A DNA stretch of 64,000 nucleotides, taken from assembly GCA_946894095.1 (NCBI GenBank), contig OX335658.1, forward strand, positions 17,289,001 to 17,353,000, read 5' to 3'. The stretch comes from Incurvaria masculella. Taxonomy: Eukaryota > Arthropoda > Insecta > Lepidoptera > Incurvariidae. The notes beneath the pieces are model-generated. The model was not told where the DNA came from. It worked only from the letters and a program-made list of their open reading frames with translations, and ran no database searches. Positions 9,588-19,609 of the stretch are shown one piece after another. The translations under genes were made by a program, and so were the position numbers. The number at the start of each line of letters is the position of its first letter. The stretch's first letter is position 1.

Positions 9588-10793
9588 GCGTGTTTGCGTC
9601 CACTGCTGGACATACGCCTCTCCAATTTTCCTCCAGTCCTCCCGACCTTCAGCGGTACGGAACCACTGCTTTCCGTCGACGCACTTGATGTCGTCGTCCC
9701 ACCTGGCGGGTGGTCTTCCCACACTCCGTTTTCCTGTCCACGGCCGCCAGTGTACGACACGGTTACTCAAACGGTCGTCGTCTCCTCGGCTGACGTGACC
9801 AGCCCACTGCCACTTGAGCTTAGCCACCCGGCGTCCAATATCGACTACTTTGGTACGTCGGCGGATTGCCTCGTCGCGCACCATATATCGTAGCGATATT
9901 CCCAGCGTGGCTCGCTCCATTGCTCGCTGGGCAACTTTCAACCTTTGGACACCGGCGACCGTCAGAGTCCACGTTTCACATCCGTAACCATAACCGGTAG
10001 GACGCACTGTTCATATATTCGGGTCTTTAAATTTTGCGGAAGGTCAGACCTCAGAGCGTATTTAAGGTGGCCCAACCCGGCGGGCCTAACTCATTCGCGG
10101 GCACGGTTCAAAACCGTGCTGTTGCGCTCTGGGACCTTCTCTGTTTCAAAGAATAAGACATGCTCCGTGATGAGGAAGATGCAACATGTCCACAAAAAAG
10201 ACAATGTGCATAAGGTATGATTTGGTAAGATTTACGAAAATTTTAATTTCAAAACGACTTATAGCTAAAAGTAAACGACGACCGCTGTAGTAAAAAATCG
10301 AACAAAAAGCAAATAGAATATAAATCTTGATTAAATAAGCTATGTCTGATGACTAATCTTTTTTAAGATATTCTTACTTATCATTGCGTAATCCACCTCC
10401 AAAATTATTGTATAAAACGCGCGAAAAATGCGAACTTTCGGACGTTATAACTTAGAAACCAAACACAATTTTACAATGCCAATGGTCATCAGACATCTAT
10501 TTCGATCAAATAAAGCTATTTTGAGCAAAATTTTGGATCTCTGACAAGAAATATGGGCGTGATCTTCTTTCCCCTTTTGTATGGGGAGATGAGCGGGATG
10601 GGCCGCCTTAAGCTTTCCGAAGGCAGCCCAACCCAGTTGAATTCGTCTCTCAACCTCCTTAGTCAGTCCTTGTCTACCAAGCCGCAGAATTTGGCCGAGA
10701 TATACGTACTCTTCAACCTGTTCGATTCCTTCTCCGTCGATAACGATTTGTCCTTCCGTCATAACCTCGGTCGCCGAGACGGTGGAACTATAC
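9588..10793 (-). pseudogene. RTE-type LINE reverse transcriptase, 3' fragment, interrupted by a MITE
   Basis: On the minus strand the segment 10793-10612 encodes VEEYVYLGQ followed by RRIQLGWAAFGKL. After a 542-bp MITE at 10066-10607, coding resumes with RSDLPQNLKT, QCVLPVM, GCETWTL, RAMERATLGISLRYM, KLKWQWAGHVSR, KRSVGRPPARW and WRKIGEAYVQQWTQT, ending in the ACTG tail. These are the thumb and C-terminal motifs of the RTE-type endonuclease/reverse transcriptases common in Lepidoptera. The N-terminal endonuclease and RT catalytic core are absent (5' truncation near 10793). One-base frameshifts near 10050 and 9998 and the MITE make it non-functional. Confidence 0.85.
10066..10607 (+). mobile_element. 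MITE-1 family copy 2 (542 bp), inserted in the RTE ORF
   Basis: Ends are ggtggcccaacccggcgggc and gagcgggatgggccgcc, which are imperfect inverted repeats over about 15 bp. TTAA flanks both sides (10062-10065 and 10608-10611), and the RTE reading frame brackets the insertion. It carries the same internal blocks as the other five copies. Non-coding and non-autonomous. Confidence 0.92.
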
Positions 10794-10796
10794 GCA

Positions 10797-10890
10797 GGTG
10801 GCTAATCCATACCTAGTGTTATGATATTCGTTCGAAATACCACATTGGACTAGGTTCCATGCCTGGACCTTTCACGGGCACGTCTAATTC
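10797..10890 (-). mobile_element. SINE tail/body fragment
   Basis: Contains ggctaatccatacctag, gttatgatattcg, gaaataccacattggac and ccatgcctggacctttc. These are a diverged antisense version of the SINE 3' half (compare 8850-8945). The head is missing. Confidence 0.6.
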
Positions 10891-10902
10891 AAATCATCTC
10901 CT

Positions 10903-11268
10903 ATTAGGGTTCCGTACCCAAAGGATGCCAACGGAACCCTATTATTAAGCCTCCGCTGTCCGTCCGTCCATTCGTCCGTCCTTCCGTCCGTCTTTCCGTT
11001 CGTCCTTCCATCCGTCCGTCCGTCCGTCCATCCGTCCGTCCGTCCGTCCGTCCGTCACAGGGCTGTATCTCATGAACCGTAATAGGTAGGCTGCTGAAAT
11101 TTTCACAGAATGTGTATTTATTTTGCCGCTATAACAACAAATTGGTAAAATAAAATAATAACAAAAATGAGTTCAGGCCTCCATACAAAAAATGCTTTTG
11201 TGTTGAATCTTGTACGATGGTACGGAACCCTTCGTGAGCGAGTCCGCCTCGCACTTGTCCGGTTTTTT
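10903..11268 (-). repeat. Repeat family R, copy 2 (near full length)
   Basis: Antisense copy: agggttccgtacccaaagg at one end, cgcctcgcacttgtccggtt at the other, with an internal imperfect (GTCC)n tract at about 10958-11054 and cacagggctgtatctcatga. It matches the plus-strand copies at 31397-31633 and 56708-57061. Non-coding; the class is unassigned. Confidence 0.8.
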
Positions 11269-11274
11269 GAGATA

Positions 11275-11847
11275 GGGTCTCTTAAATGAAAAAGCTTGAA
11301 AAGAAAAAACCCTCCGAGAAAGTAAAACAAACTCACATTTCAGTCAAGTACAACAATTTATATAGACTGGGAAAGTAGGCGCGTGAATTATACGCAAGGG
11401 GAGGGAACGTGAAACATTCCCTTTTCACGTGGAAATTTCCCACATCCAGGGTGGGGATTTTCAATTATACAATCGGGCAAATGAAATTTGAGCCGAAGAA
11501 TGTTGTGGTAAAGCAAGCAACTTCGCAATTAATCTTTGTTGCTCGAGAAAATTTCGCGGTGGAAATTTGCATTAAATATTATTGTTCCATTGAACGTGAG
11601 GAAGATCGGCGGGATCGGTTTACGGCGCGGTTCGGGAGATCCTGGACGCGGAGGGAGGAGAGGGGACTCGGGCAACTTGGAGGGAACATTTTCTGTAATG
11701 AATATATTATTCTGACACTCCCTGCGAGTAATTCTGACGGGGAAAGAGGGGAAATTCGCGAAAGTACATAACGCCTGCTCTCGTGATGCAGGAAACGAAA
11801 CATATTTTTGGGCAGGTTAATCATCCGATTTGCGGTGTTTTTGATAT
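11275..11847. other. Unique-looking sequence, no gene called
   Basis: Moderately GC-rich DNA (gaagatcggcgggatcgg, gagaggggactcgggc) with overlapping open frames on both strands (120 and 81 codons) that I do not recognise. No transposon ends are seen. It could be a conserved non-coding element or an exon of an unrecognised gene; I cannot decide. Confidence 0.3.
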
Positions 11848-11851
11848 TTAA

Positions 11852-12388
11852 GGAGGGCCATCCCGCTCAACTCCCCATACAAACGGAGAAAGAAGATCTC
11901 GTCCATATTTATTATCAGAGATCCCAATTTTTTCTCAAAGTAGCTTTATTTGTTCGAACTAGATGTCTGATGACCGTCGGCATTGTAAAATTGTAATTTG
12001 TTTCTAAATTATAAGGTCCGAAAGTTCGAATTTTTCGAGCGTTTTATACAATAACTTTGGACGTGGATTACGCTATGATAAAGTAAGAACGTCTAAGGAT
12101 TATTCATCAGACATAGCTTGTTTAATCAGATTTATAATCTATTTAGTTTTTTTAGATTTTTGACTACAGCGGTCGTGATTTACTTTGAGCTATAAGTCTT
12201 TTTGTAACTAAAATTTTCGTAAATATTACCAAATCAAATACTATGCTCATTGTCTTCTTTGTGGACATGTTGCATCTTACTCATCACGGAGCCTGTCTTT
12301 TTCTTTGAAACAGAGAAGGGCTCAGAGCGCAATAGCACGGTTTTGTACGTTGCCCGCGAATGAGTTAGTGCCGCCGGGTTGGGCCACC
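11852..12388 (-). mobile_element. MITE-1 family copy 3 (537 bp)
   Basis: Minus-strand orientation: left ggagggccatcccgctcaac, right gccgggttgggccacc. TTAA is present on both sides (11848-11851 and 12389-12392). The interior matches copies 1 and 2 in reverse. Confidence 0.9.
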
Positions 12389-12534
12389 TTAAATAATTAA
12401 CGAAAGACACGGTTTCTCATATCCTAGGGAATTCAATCAATCATAGTTTTGAATTGATAGTGTCTAAAGTAATGAGGTAAAAAGGATTACATTTTAATTT
12501 TTTTCCAAGAGTTAACACTCATAAATCCATACTA

Positions 12535-12826
12535 ATACTATAAATGCGATTAAATAAGCTATGTCTGATGACTAATCTTTTTAAGATTTTGTTACTTTAT
12601 TATTGCGTAATAAACAACCAAAGTTATTGTATACAACGCGCGAAAAATTCGAACTTTCGGACCTTATAACTTAGAAACCAAACACAATTATACAATACCA
12701 ACGGTCATCAGACATCTAGTTCGATCATATAAAGCGCTTTTGAGCAAAATTTGGGATCTCTGATAAGAAATATGGGCGTGATCTTCTTTCCCCGTTTGTA
12801 TGGGGAGTTGAGCGGGTTGGGCCACC
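12535..12826 (+). mobile_element. MITE-1 family copy 4 (3' half)
   Basis: Starts within the family at ctataaatgcgattaaataa and runs to gagcgggttgggccacc, followed by TTAA at 12827-12830. The left half is missing, so it is a truncated copy. It directly abuts an I-type LINE remnant on its right. Confidence 0.8.
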
Positions 12827-12837
12827 TTAAAATCGTT

Positions 12838-13385
12838 TGATAGGTCCCTACGTTATAGTTCATAGTATTTATCTGGCGACCCCGCCTCGCACACACTCCG
12901 CGTATAACGTGTACCATGTCATCAAGCACAGCACATACATCACAATTAGGTGATACTGCCTTCTTCATTAGGTATGCAAACTTATTGAGCGGAATGTGCC
13001 CGGACCGTCGTCGAAAAGTAACAACTTGATATTTTCCCTTAAATTTAAGACCGTCGAACCAAGGTATGCGAGGAGACTCCGATTGGATTGTTTTATACCA
13101 TATTCCCCTAACCAACGACCTGGAATCGAAGTGTTCCTTGCATATAATACGGAATTAATTTTAAATTGCTGGTTAAACATTCGTAAATATATTCTTACAT
13201 TTCATTGAAATTCCAAAATGTATGCCTGTTTTTGCAAGGGTATCCGTCTGTTTATTTCCAACCAATCCCACGTGAGATGGAATCCATTGATTTTACCCAA
13301 AGATTGCACTTCTCGAATTAATTTTAAAATGTCGTAAGCTGTAAGTGAGCTATGAGCTCCCCTAACAGCGTTATTTTAGAGGCCT
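12838..13385 (-). pseudogene. I-type LINE remnant: RNase H end and C-terminal zinc motif
   Basis: In one minus-strand frame near 13280-13200 the sequence encodes WIPSHVGLVGN then KQTDTLAKTGIHFG, the distal RNase H motif of I/R1-group LINEs. Further on it encodes YQVVTFRRRSGHIPLNKF and NCDVCAVLDDMVHVI, a C-x2-C...H zinc-binding type C-terminus. The frame changes several times between these blocks, so it is a decayed fragment. The RT domain is not present. An enclosing 135-codon open frame mixes LINE and MITE sequence and is not a real protein. Confidence 0.7.
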
Positions 13386-14229
13386 GTAGTGTCTGTATGG
13401 CACTTCAGAAATAACTTTGAACTAAGTTTGTTTACTCAGGTAGCGTTTTGCTGTAAGCAATTATTATTATTATTAATACTAATAAAACTGTTCCGTGTCA
13501 CATATTATAACCTTCTTAGTACGTTTAATCGTCTAATACCTAGCTTTTTGTTTTTTTTATGTACGTTAAATGTTGTGTGCCAGGCTCTCAACTTGGAGGC
13601 GCTTGGATCGCTGGGTTTCGAAAATATTCCTACAAAATTATTCTAAATACTTTTTGAATCTTTATAATTCACCCCTTTCTGTACATACTGCTTACGCAAA
13701 TTGGTTATATTTTGAACTTAAAAAACTTAAAAAGCCCATACAAATATTTCAATTTCATCGTTTCAAAATGTTCTGATATTAATTAAATCGAGTACATTGC
13801 GTGAAATTCAGTCTCGTGAATGGTTTTGTAGCGAATTTGCCGGTTTTCTGCTTTAATATACGGAATTCTTAAAATAATTACTCTTCAGGTCGTAATGGCA
13901 GTTACTTCCGTACCTTGCGCATGCTAATATTTGAAGGGTCCTCATAAAAACGAAAATCTCTCCTCTTCCTTCCTGCTGTCCTTGACGCACGCTCGTCGCC
14001 AGCCCGCCCGATACCAATACCACCAGCACAAGCTTCGAGCCTCACACCGTTAATGGTGCTTAACATTAATTACACGAATACGTTTTTTTTTTCAAGTTTA
14101 TATCGAGTTTTATCCCCCAAAGTACAATATGGGATCCTTCAAACATGGTATGAAGAAGCACCTGGCCGGCCGGCATTATCTTTCCAGCCCCCTTAAAGGT
14201 TCGAAAGCTCATGGGCGTCGCCGCGCACT
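13386..14229. other. Non-coding interval
   Basis: AT-rich to 13900, then a GC-richer stretch (gacgcacgctcgtcgccagc and cccgcccgata near 13985-14015). Two overlapping forward open frames of 85 and 68 codons are unrecognised. No defined repeat ends. Confidence 0.35.
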
Positions 14230-14233
14230 TTAA

Positions 14234-14672
14234 GGTGGCCCAACCCGGCGGCCTCAACTCATTTGCGGGCACGGTACAAAACCGATTTGGTAAGATTTAC
14301 GAAAATTTTAATTTCAAAACGACTTATAGCTAAAAGTAAACCACGACCGCTGTAGTCAAAAATCTAACAAAAACCAAATAGATTATAAATCATGATTAAA
14401 CAAGCTATGTCTGATGACTAATCTTTTTAAGATGTTCTTACTTTATCATTGCGTAATCCACCTCCAAAGTAATTGTTTGAAACGCGCGAAAAACCCGAAC
14501 TTTTGGACGTTATAACTTGGAAACCAAACACAATTTTACAATGCCAATGGTCATCAGACATCTAGTTCAATCAAATAAAGCTATATTGAGCAAAATTTTG
14601 GATCTCTGACAAGAAATATAGGCGTGATCTTCTTTCCCCTTTTGTATGGGGAAATGAGCGGGTTGGGCCACC
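14234..14672 (+). mobile_element. MITE-1 family copy 5 (439 bp, internal deletion)
   Basis: Left ggtggcccaacccggcggcc, right gagcgggttgggccacc, with TTAA on both sides (14230-14233 and 14673-14676). It lacks about 100 bp after ggtacaaaacc relative to the 542-bp copies. Confidence 0.92.
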
Positions 14673-14676
14673 TTAA

Positions 14677-14962
14677 GTGGTGCAGGCGTACGCCATATGC
14701 CGCGCTTTACATACAAAAATAATCAAAACTAAACTTTTTTATACTTACACAATATAAGGTGTTCAGTTAACCCCAGGCTCAATGAAATATCCTTTGCCTT
14801 TTCGACTGTACAATAAAATTCACAAAAAAGAAAAACCATGCAGTACGTATAACATGACACGAGCACTGCATTAATCTCTGTAATTTGTATACATTTAAAG
14901 CTGAAATTCCGTATTTGTCACAGAGTAAAATATCGCCACAAAATTAACCTAATCGAATCTAA
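14677..14962. other. Spacer leading into the satellite
   Basis: Unrecognised AT-rich sequence ending in degenerate telomere-like pentamers (aacctaatcgaatctaacct) that merge into the 35-bp array. Confidence 0.5.
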
Positions 14963-17202
14963 CCTAACCTAACCCAATCGAACATTGCCCAACCTATCCT
15001 AACCTAACCCAACCGAACATTGCCCAACCTATCCTAACCGAACCCAACCGAACATTGCCCAACCTATCCTAACCTAACCCAACCGAACATTGCCCAACCT
15101 ATCCTAACCTAACCCAATCGAACATTGCCCAACCTATCCTAACCTAACCCAACCGAACATTGCCCAACCTATCCTAACCTAACCCAACCGAACATTGCCC
15201 AACCTATCCTAACCTAACCCAACCGAACATTGCCCAACCTATCCTAACCTAACCCAACCGAACATTGCCCAACCTATCCTAACCTAACCCAACCGAACAT
15301 TGCCCAACCTATCCTAACCTAACGCAACCGAACATTGCCCAACCTATCCTAACCTAACCCAACCGAACATTGCCCAACCTATCCTAACCTAACCCAACCG
15401 AACATTGCCCAACCTATCCTAACCTAACCCAACCGAACATTGCCCAACCTATCCTAACCTAACCCAACCGAACATTGCCCAACCTATCCTAACCTAACCC
15501 AACCGAACATTGCCCAACCTATCCTAACCTAACCCAACCGAACATTGCCCAACCTATCCTAACCTAACCCAACCGAACATTGCCCAACCTATCCTAACCT
15601 AACCCAACCGAACATTGCCCAACCTATCCTAACCGAACCCAACCGAACATTGCCCAACCTATCCTAACCTAACCCAACCGAACATTGCCCAACCTATCCT
15701 AACCTAACCCAACCGAACATTGCCCAACCTATCCTAACCTAACCCAACCGAACATTGCCCAACCTATCCTAACCTAACCCAACCGAACATTGCCCAACCT
15801 ATCCTAACCTAACCCAACCGAACATTGCCCAACCTATCCTAACCGAACCCAACCGAACATTGCCCAACCTATCCTAACCTAACCCAACCGAACATTGCCC
15901 AACCTATCCTAACCTAACCCAACCGAACATTGCCCAACCTATCCTAACCTAACCCAACCGAACATTGCCCAACCTATCCTAACCTAACCCAACCGAACAT
16001 TGCCCAACCTATCCTAACCTAACCCAACCGAACATTGCCCAACCTATCCTAACCTTACCCAATCGAACATTGCCCAACCTATCCTAACCTAACCCAACCG
16101 AACATTGCCCAACCTATCCTAACCTAACCCAATCGAACATTGCCCAACCAATCCTAACCTAACCCAACCGAACATTGCCCAACCTATCCTAACCTAACCC
16201 AATCGAACATTGCCCAACCTATCCTAACCTAACCCAACCGAACATTGCCCAACCTATCCTAACCTAACCCAACCGAACATTGCCCAACCTATCCTAACCT
16301 AACCCAACCGAACATTGCCCAACCTATCCTAACCTAACCCAACCGAACATTGCCCAACCTATCCTAACCTAACCCAACCGAACATTGCCCAACCTATCCT
16401 AACCTAACCCAACCGAACATTGCCCAACCTATCCTAACCTAACCCAACCGAACATTGCCCAACCTATCCTAACCTAACCCAATCGAACATTGCCCAACCT
16501 ATCCTAACCTAACCCAACCGAACATTGCCCAACCTATCCTAACCTAACCCAACCGAACATTGCCCAACCTATCCTAACCTAACCCAACCGAACATTGCCC
16601 AACCTATCCTAACCTAACCCAACCGAACATTGCCCAACCTATCCTAACCTAACCCAACCGAACATTGCCCAACCTATCCTAACCTAACCCAACCGAACAT
16701 TGCCCAACCTATCCTAACCTAACCCAACCGAACATTGCCCAACCTATCCTAACCTAACCCAATCGAACATTGCCCAACCTATCCTAACCTAACCCAACCG
16801 AACATTGCCCAACCTATCCTAACCTAACCCAACCGAACATTGCCCAACCTATCCTAACCTAACCCAACCGAACATTGCCCAACCTATCCTAACCTAACCC
16901 AATCGAACATTGCCCAACCTATCCTAACCTAACCCAACCGAACATTGCCCAACCTATCCTAACCTAACCCAACCGAACATTGCCCAACCTATCCTAACTT
17001 AACCCAACCGAACATTGCCCAACCTATCCTAACCTAACCCAACCGAACATTGCCCAACCTATCCTAACCTAACCCAATCGAACATTGCCCAACCTATCCT
17101 AACCTAACCCAACAGAACATTGCCCAACCTATCCTAACCTAACCCAACCGAACATTGCCCAACCTATCCTAACCTAACCCAACCGAACATTGCCCAACCT
17201 AT
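14963..17202. repeat. 35-bp satellite, 64 units, built from telomere-like pentamers
   Basis: Sixty-four units of exactly 35 bp (2240 bp). Each unit splits into seven pentamers: CCTAA CCTAA CCCAA CCGAA CATTG CCCAA CCTAT. Most resemble CCTAA, the insect telomere repeat complement. Unit-to-unit variation is low and mostly single-base (CCGAA/TCGAA, CCTAA/CCGAA, one CTTAA). It continues as 10 more units at 18388-18737 after a LINE insertion. Low divergence implies recent amplification or homogenisation. Confidence 0.95.
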
Positions 17203-17214
17203 ACCCAGGCAACC

Positions 17215-17913
17215 ATGCCGGATTTGTTTAAACTGAAAATCCACTATTGTAAGGATAGTCATCTAAACTTATGTACATGCAATGAAATTGAACGGGTAGA
17301 AAATATAAAGTATTTGGGAGTAATTATTGACAATAGGCTTTGCTGGACTGACCACATAAAAACATTAGTTGGAAGAATCAGGAAACTGCTCCCAACTTTC
17401 AAACGCTTGCGACAAGTCACACCATACCCCCTTCTGCAAACCATCTATTACGCACTGTGCCAATCCCTCCTCAACTATTGCGTTCTAGCTTGGGGTGGGG
17501 CAGCAAAGAGCAGTTTGCTAAAAGTAGAAAGAGCTCAACGAGCCATCCTTAAAGTTATGCATGCGAGATCCTTCCGTCATCCCACGGAACTACTTTATAA
17601 GGAAGCTAAAGTTCTCAGTATTCGTCAGCTTTTCATTGCCATAATGGTAAAGAAATTTCATAAAACTGCGCATCTAACCTGCAAAGAGGGATCGCTGAGA
17701 CCTCTTCGCCACGACAAATGGCATATTCCTCCTACTAGGACTGCCTTTGCACAAAGAAGCTCCTCGTTCCTCGCTCCGTCCACTTACATGAAAATAAACA
17801 AAATCCTCCACCTTAAAACCCTCCCAACCTCAATGTGCACAAACCTAGTTACAAAATGGCTTTTAAATTTAAATTATACTAATACAGAAAACTTTTTGGA
17901 TATAATCAAGTGA
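17215..17913 (+). CDS. LINE reverse transcriptase C-terminal fragment (232 aa)
   Basis: An open frame ending in TGA at 17911-17913. It carries the post-catalytic region of CR1/Jockey-group reverse transcriptases: VENIKYLGVIIDNRLCW (about residues 28-44), then LLNYCVLAWGG (about 90-100) and VERAQRAILKVMHARS (about 107-122), followed by the usual basic C-terminal tail. The catalytic FADD-type motif and endonuclease lie upstream and are missing because of 5' truncation. The fragment has no frameshift, consistent with a young insertion. It has no expected function. Confidence 0.8.
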   Translation: MPDLFKLKIHYCKDSHLNLCTCNEIERVENIKYLGVIIDNRLCWTDHIKTLVGRIRKLLPTFKRLRQVTPYPLLQTIYYALCQSLLNYCVLAWGGAAKSSLLKVERAQRAILKVMHARSFRHPTELLYKEAKVLSIRQLFIAIMVKKFHKTAHLTCKEGSLRPLRHDKWHIPPTRTAFAQRSSSFLAPSTYMKINKILHLKTLPTSMCTNLVTKWLLNLNYTNTENFLDIIK

Positions 17914-18149
17914 ATAATGATTCTTAATCTAGCACAAGGCACTACGAAAATGCAAAATTAGAACCCTTACTCTCGAACCCATAACTGGAACAAAACTCAC
18001 CTGCACAACATAACTACATTTAACGTACCACCTTTTATTATTATTAAGTTATTTTTTTTGTATTGAACACTATGATTTATACGCACACACTATCCTGTTT
18101 AAATATAAAATTAGATGTAAAGCAGTGTAAAAAATAACAACGAAAGATA

Positions 18150-18189
18150 CTGTCTCCCACAGCACAGGGTATCCTAGTGTGGGAGACAG
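18150..18189 (+). other. Hairpin in the LINE 3' UTR
   Basis: CTGTCTCCCACA and TGTGGGAGACAG form a perfect 12-bp stem around a 16-base loop, about 200 bp upstream of the LINE 3' end. Stem-loops near LINE 3' ends can be recognised by the element's reverse transcriptase; that role here is inference. Confidence 0.7.
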
Positions 18190-18387
18190 GGACCAACGTA
18201 TTTTATACACCAACTGCATACTAGATACTTCTGATTGTTTTTATTGTTCTGTTTTTGTGTTTGTAAGTAAGTGCAAATAACTGTTTTTTGTTTTTCTTTT
18301 ATATTACTACTTTATTACTTACTATGTTAACTTGTATTTATCTATGCGAAATAAATAAACTTTTTACTTTTTACTTTTTTACTTTAT

Positions 18388-18737
18388 CCTAACCTAACCC
18401 AACCGAATATTGCCCAACCTATCCTAACCTAACCCAACCGAACATTGCCCAACCTATCCTAACCTAACCCAACCGAACATTGCCCAACCTATCCTAACCT
18501 AACCCAACCGAACATTGCCCAACCTATCCTAACCTAACCCAATCGAACATTGCCCAACCTATCCTAACCTAACCCAACCGAACATTGCCCAACCTATCCT
18601 AACCTAACCCAACCGAACATTGCCCAACCTATCCTAACCTAACCCAACCGAACATTGCCCAACCTATCCTAACCTAACCCAATCGAACATTGCCCAACCT
18701 ATCCTAACCTAACCCAACCGAACATTGCCCAACCTAT
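18388..18737. repeat. 35-bp satellite, right block, 10 units
   Basis: Ten further in-phase 35-bp units followed by a partial unit (cctaacctttccc). Same sequence as the 14963-17202 block. Confidence 0.95.
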
Positions 18738-18750
18738 CCTAACCTTTCCC

Positions 18751-19410
18751 ATTTTTGTTGACAGAACGTTTTTGAATGTAACTTTAAACTTCCCGAGATA
18801 TTACATTTCGTATCATGATTTGGGTCAAAAAAGACCCGAGGGTCGTATGAAGGTTAATTAATGTATCCTTGCTTTAAGTTTGATTGTGCAGACATATCTG
18901 ACATGCATTTCTATTAACTGGCTTCTCTAAGCTCTAATTTCCAAGGTGTACCTTCAGGGCACTTTATAAGTTGAGGCCTGAAAGTTGTTGAGATCAATAT
19001 CTAACCAAATCAAAAACCTACGATCTCACAAGGATATTCGTTGGCTTTTTCAGCCACATTTGTACACACGTGTACAAATGTGGCTGAAAAAGCCCAACGA
19101 ATATCCTTGCAAATATCCGCAGGCAAGATTCAATTTTGATTCGAGTTTGAAAAATATTTTTCTAGTATTAGAACAGAATACCCCACAGTGCCCTTACAAA
19201 AATATCGGTTCTATATATGAATAGCGAGTTTAACAACAAAGGTAACCAACCTTTCTTACATGTTTATCGTTACCTCAATATTTTTGTCGCAGACTCATAC
19301 TGTACTCATAACTTATGTTTACTTTTAGGTAGGTAAAGAAGAGCTATATTCTTTGTAATATTCATTAACTAAATTAAAGAATAAAAATATTAAATACAAA
19401 AATTAAAATA
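18751..19410. other. Non-coding interval with a long palindrome
   Basis: No supported gene. Contains the fold-back at 19030-19107. The 79-codon open frame at 18985-19224 runs through the palindrome and is not credible as a protein. Confidence 0.45.
19030..19107. repeat. Long palindrome (37-bp arms, CACG loop)
   Basis: The left arm aaggatattcgttgg, then ctttttcagccacatttgta and ca, is mirrored by the right arm with a single extra base (aagCccaacg). The 78-bp block would fold into an almost perfect hairpin. Nothing flanking looks like transposon ends. Confidence 0.9.
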
Positions 19411-19411
19411 G

Positions 19412-19601
19412 AGGAGTAACCGTGTCCTACACTGGCGGCCGTGGACAGGCAAACGGAGTGTGGGAAGACCACCCGCCAGGTGGGAAGGCGACATCAAGTG
19501 CGTCGGCGGAAAGCAGTGGTTCCGTACCGCTGAGGGCCGGGAGGACTGGAGAAGGATTGGAGAGGCGTATGTCCAGCAGTGGACGCAAACACGCTGACTG
19601 A
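19412..19601 (+). pseudogene. RTE LINE 3' end, sense copy
   Basis: Matches the last about 190 bp of the RTE copy at 9588-9780, in sense orientation: ggagtaaccgtgtcctacac, tggcggccgtggacagg, ggaggactggagaagg and cagtggacgcaaacacg, ending in ctgactgact. It is a strongly 5'-truncated, non-coding remnant. Confidence 0.85.
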
Positions 19602-19609
19602 CTAGTGAA

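Larger units (their letters stand above)
17203..18387 (+). mobile_element. 5'-truncated CR1/Jockey-like LINE inside the satellite
   Basis: Insertion of 1185 bp between two complete satellite units. It holds a C-terminal RT fragment ORF (17215-17913), a 3' UTR with a 12-bp hairpin at 18150-18189, and a 3' end of repeated actttttactttttactttt. The satellite is in phase on both sides (left ends CCTAT, right starts CCTAA). At most about 3 bases (TAT) could be duplicated. It is not a TRAS/SART-type telomeric LINE by its protein, as far as I can judge by eye. Confidence 0.85.

Noticed and set aside
9428..9893. Three overlapping forward frames rich in Ser-Val-Gln
   Set aside because: They translate a CAGT microsatellite (4-bp units are open in several frames) and then antisense RTE sequence; not a protein.
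11808..11996. Recurrent short ORF in MITE-1 copies (also at 8646, 10445)
   Set aside because: It recurs because the MITE recurs; frames are joined to different flanking sequence in each copy and have no common start.
12708..13115. 135-codon minus-strand ORF as a single gene
   Set aside because: It joins MITE-1 sequence to an I-type LINE remnant in mixed frames.
14963..18737. CRISPR-like array
   Set aside because: Units are directly abutting with no unique spacers; it is a eukaryotic satellite.
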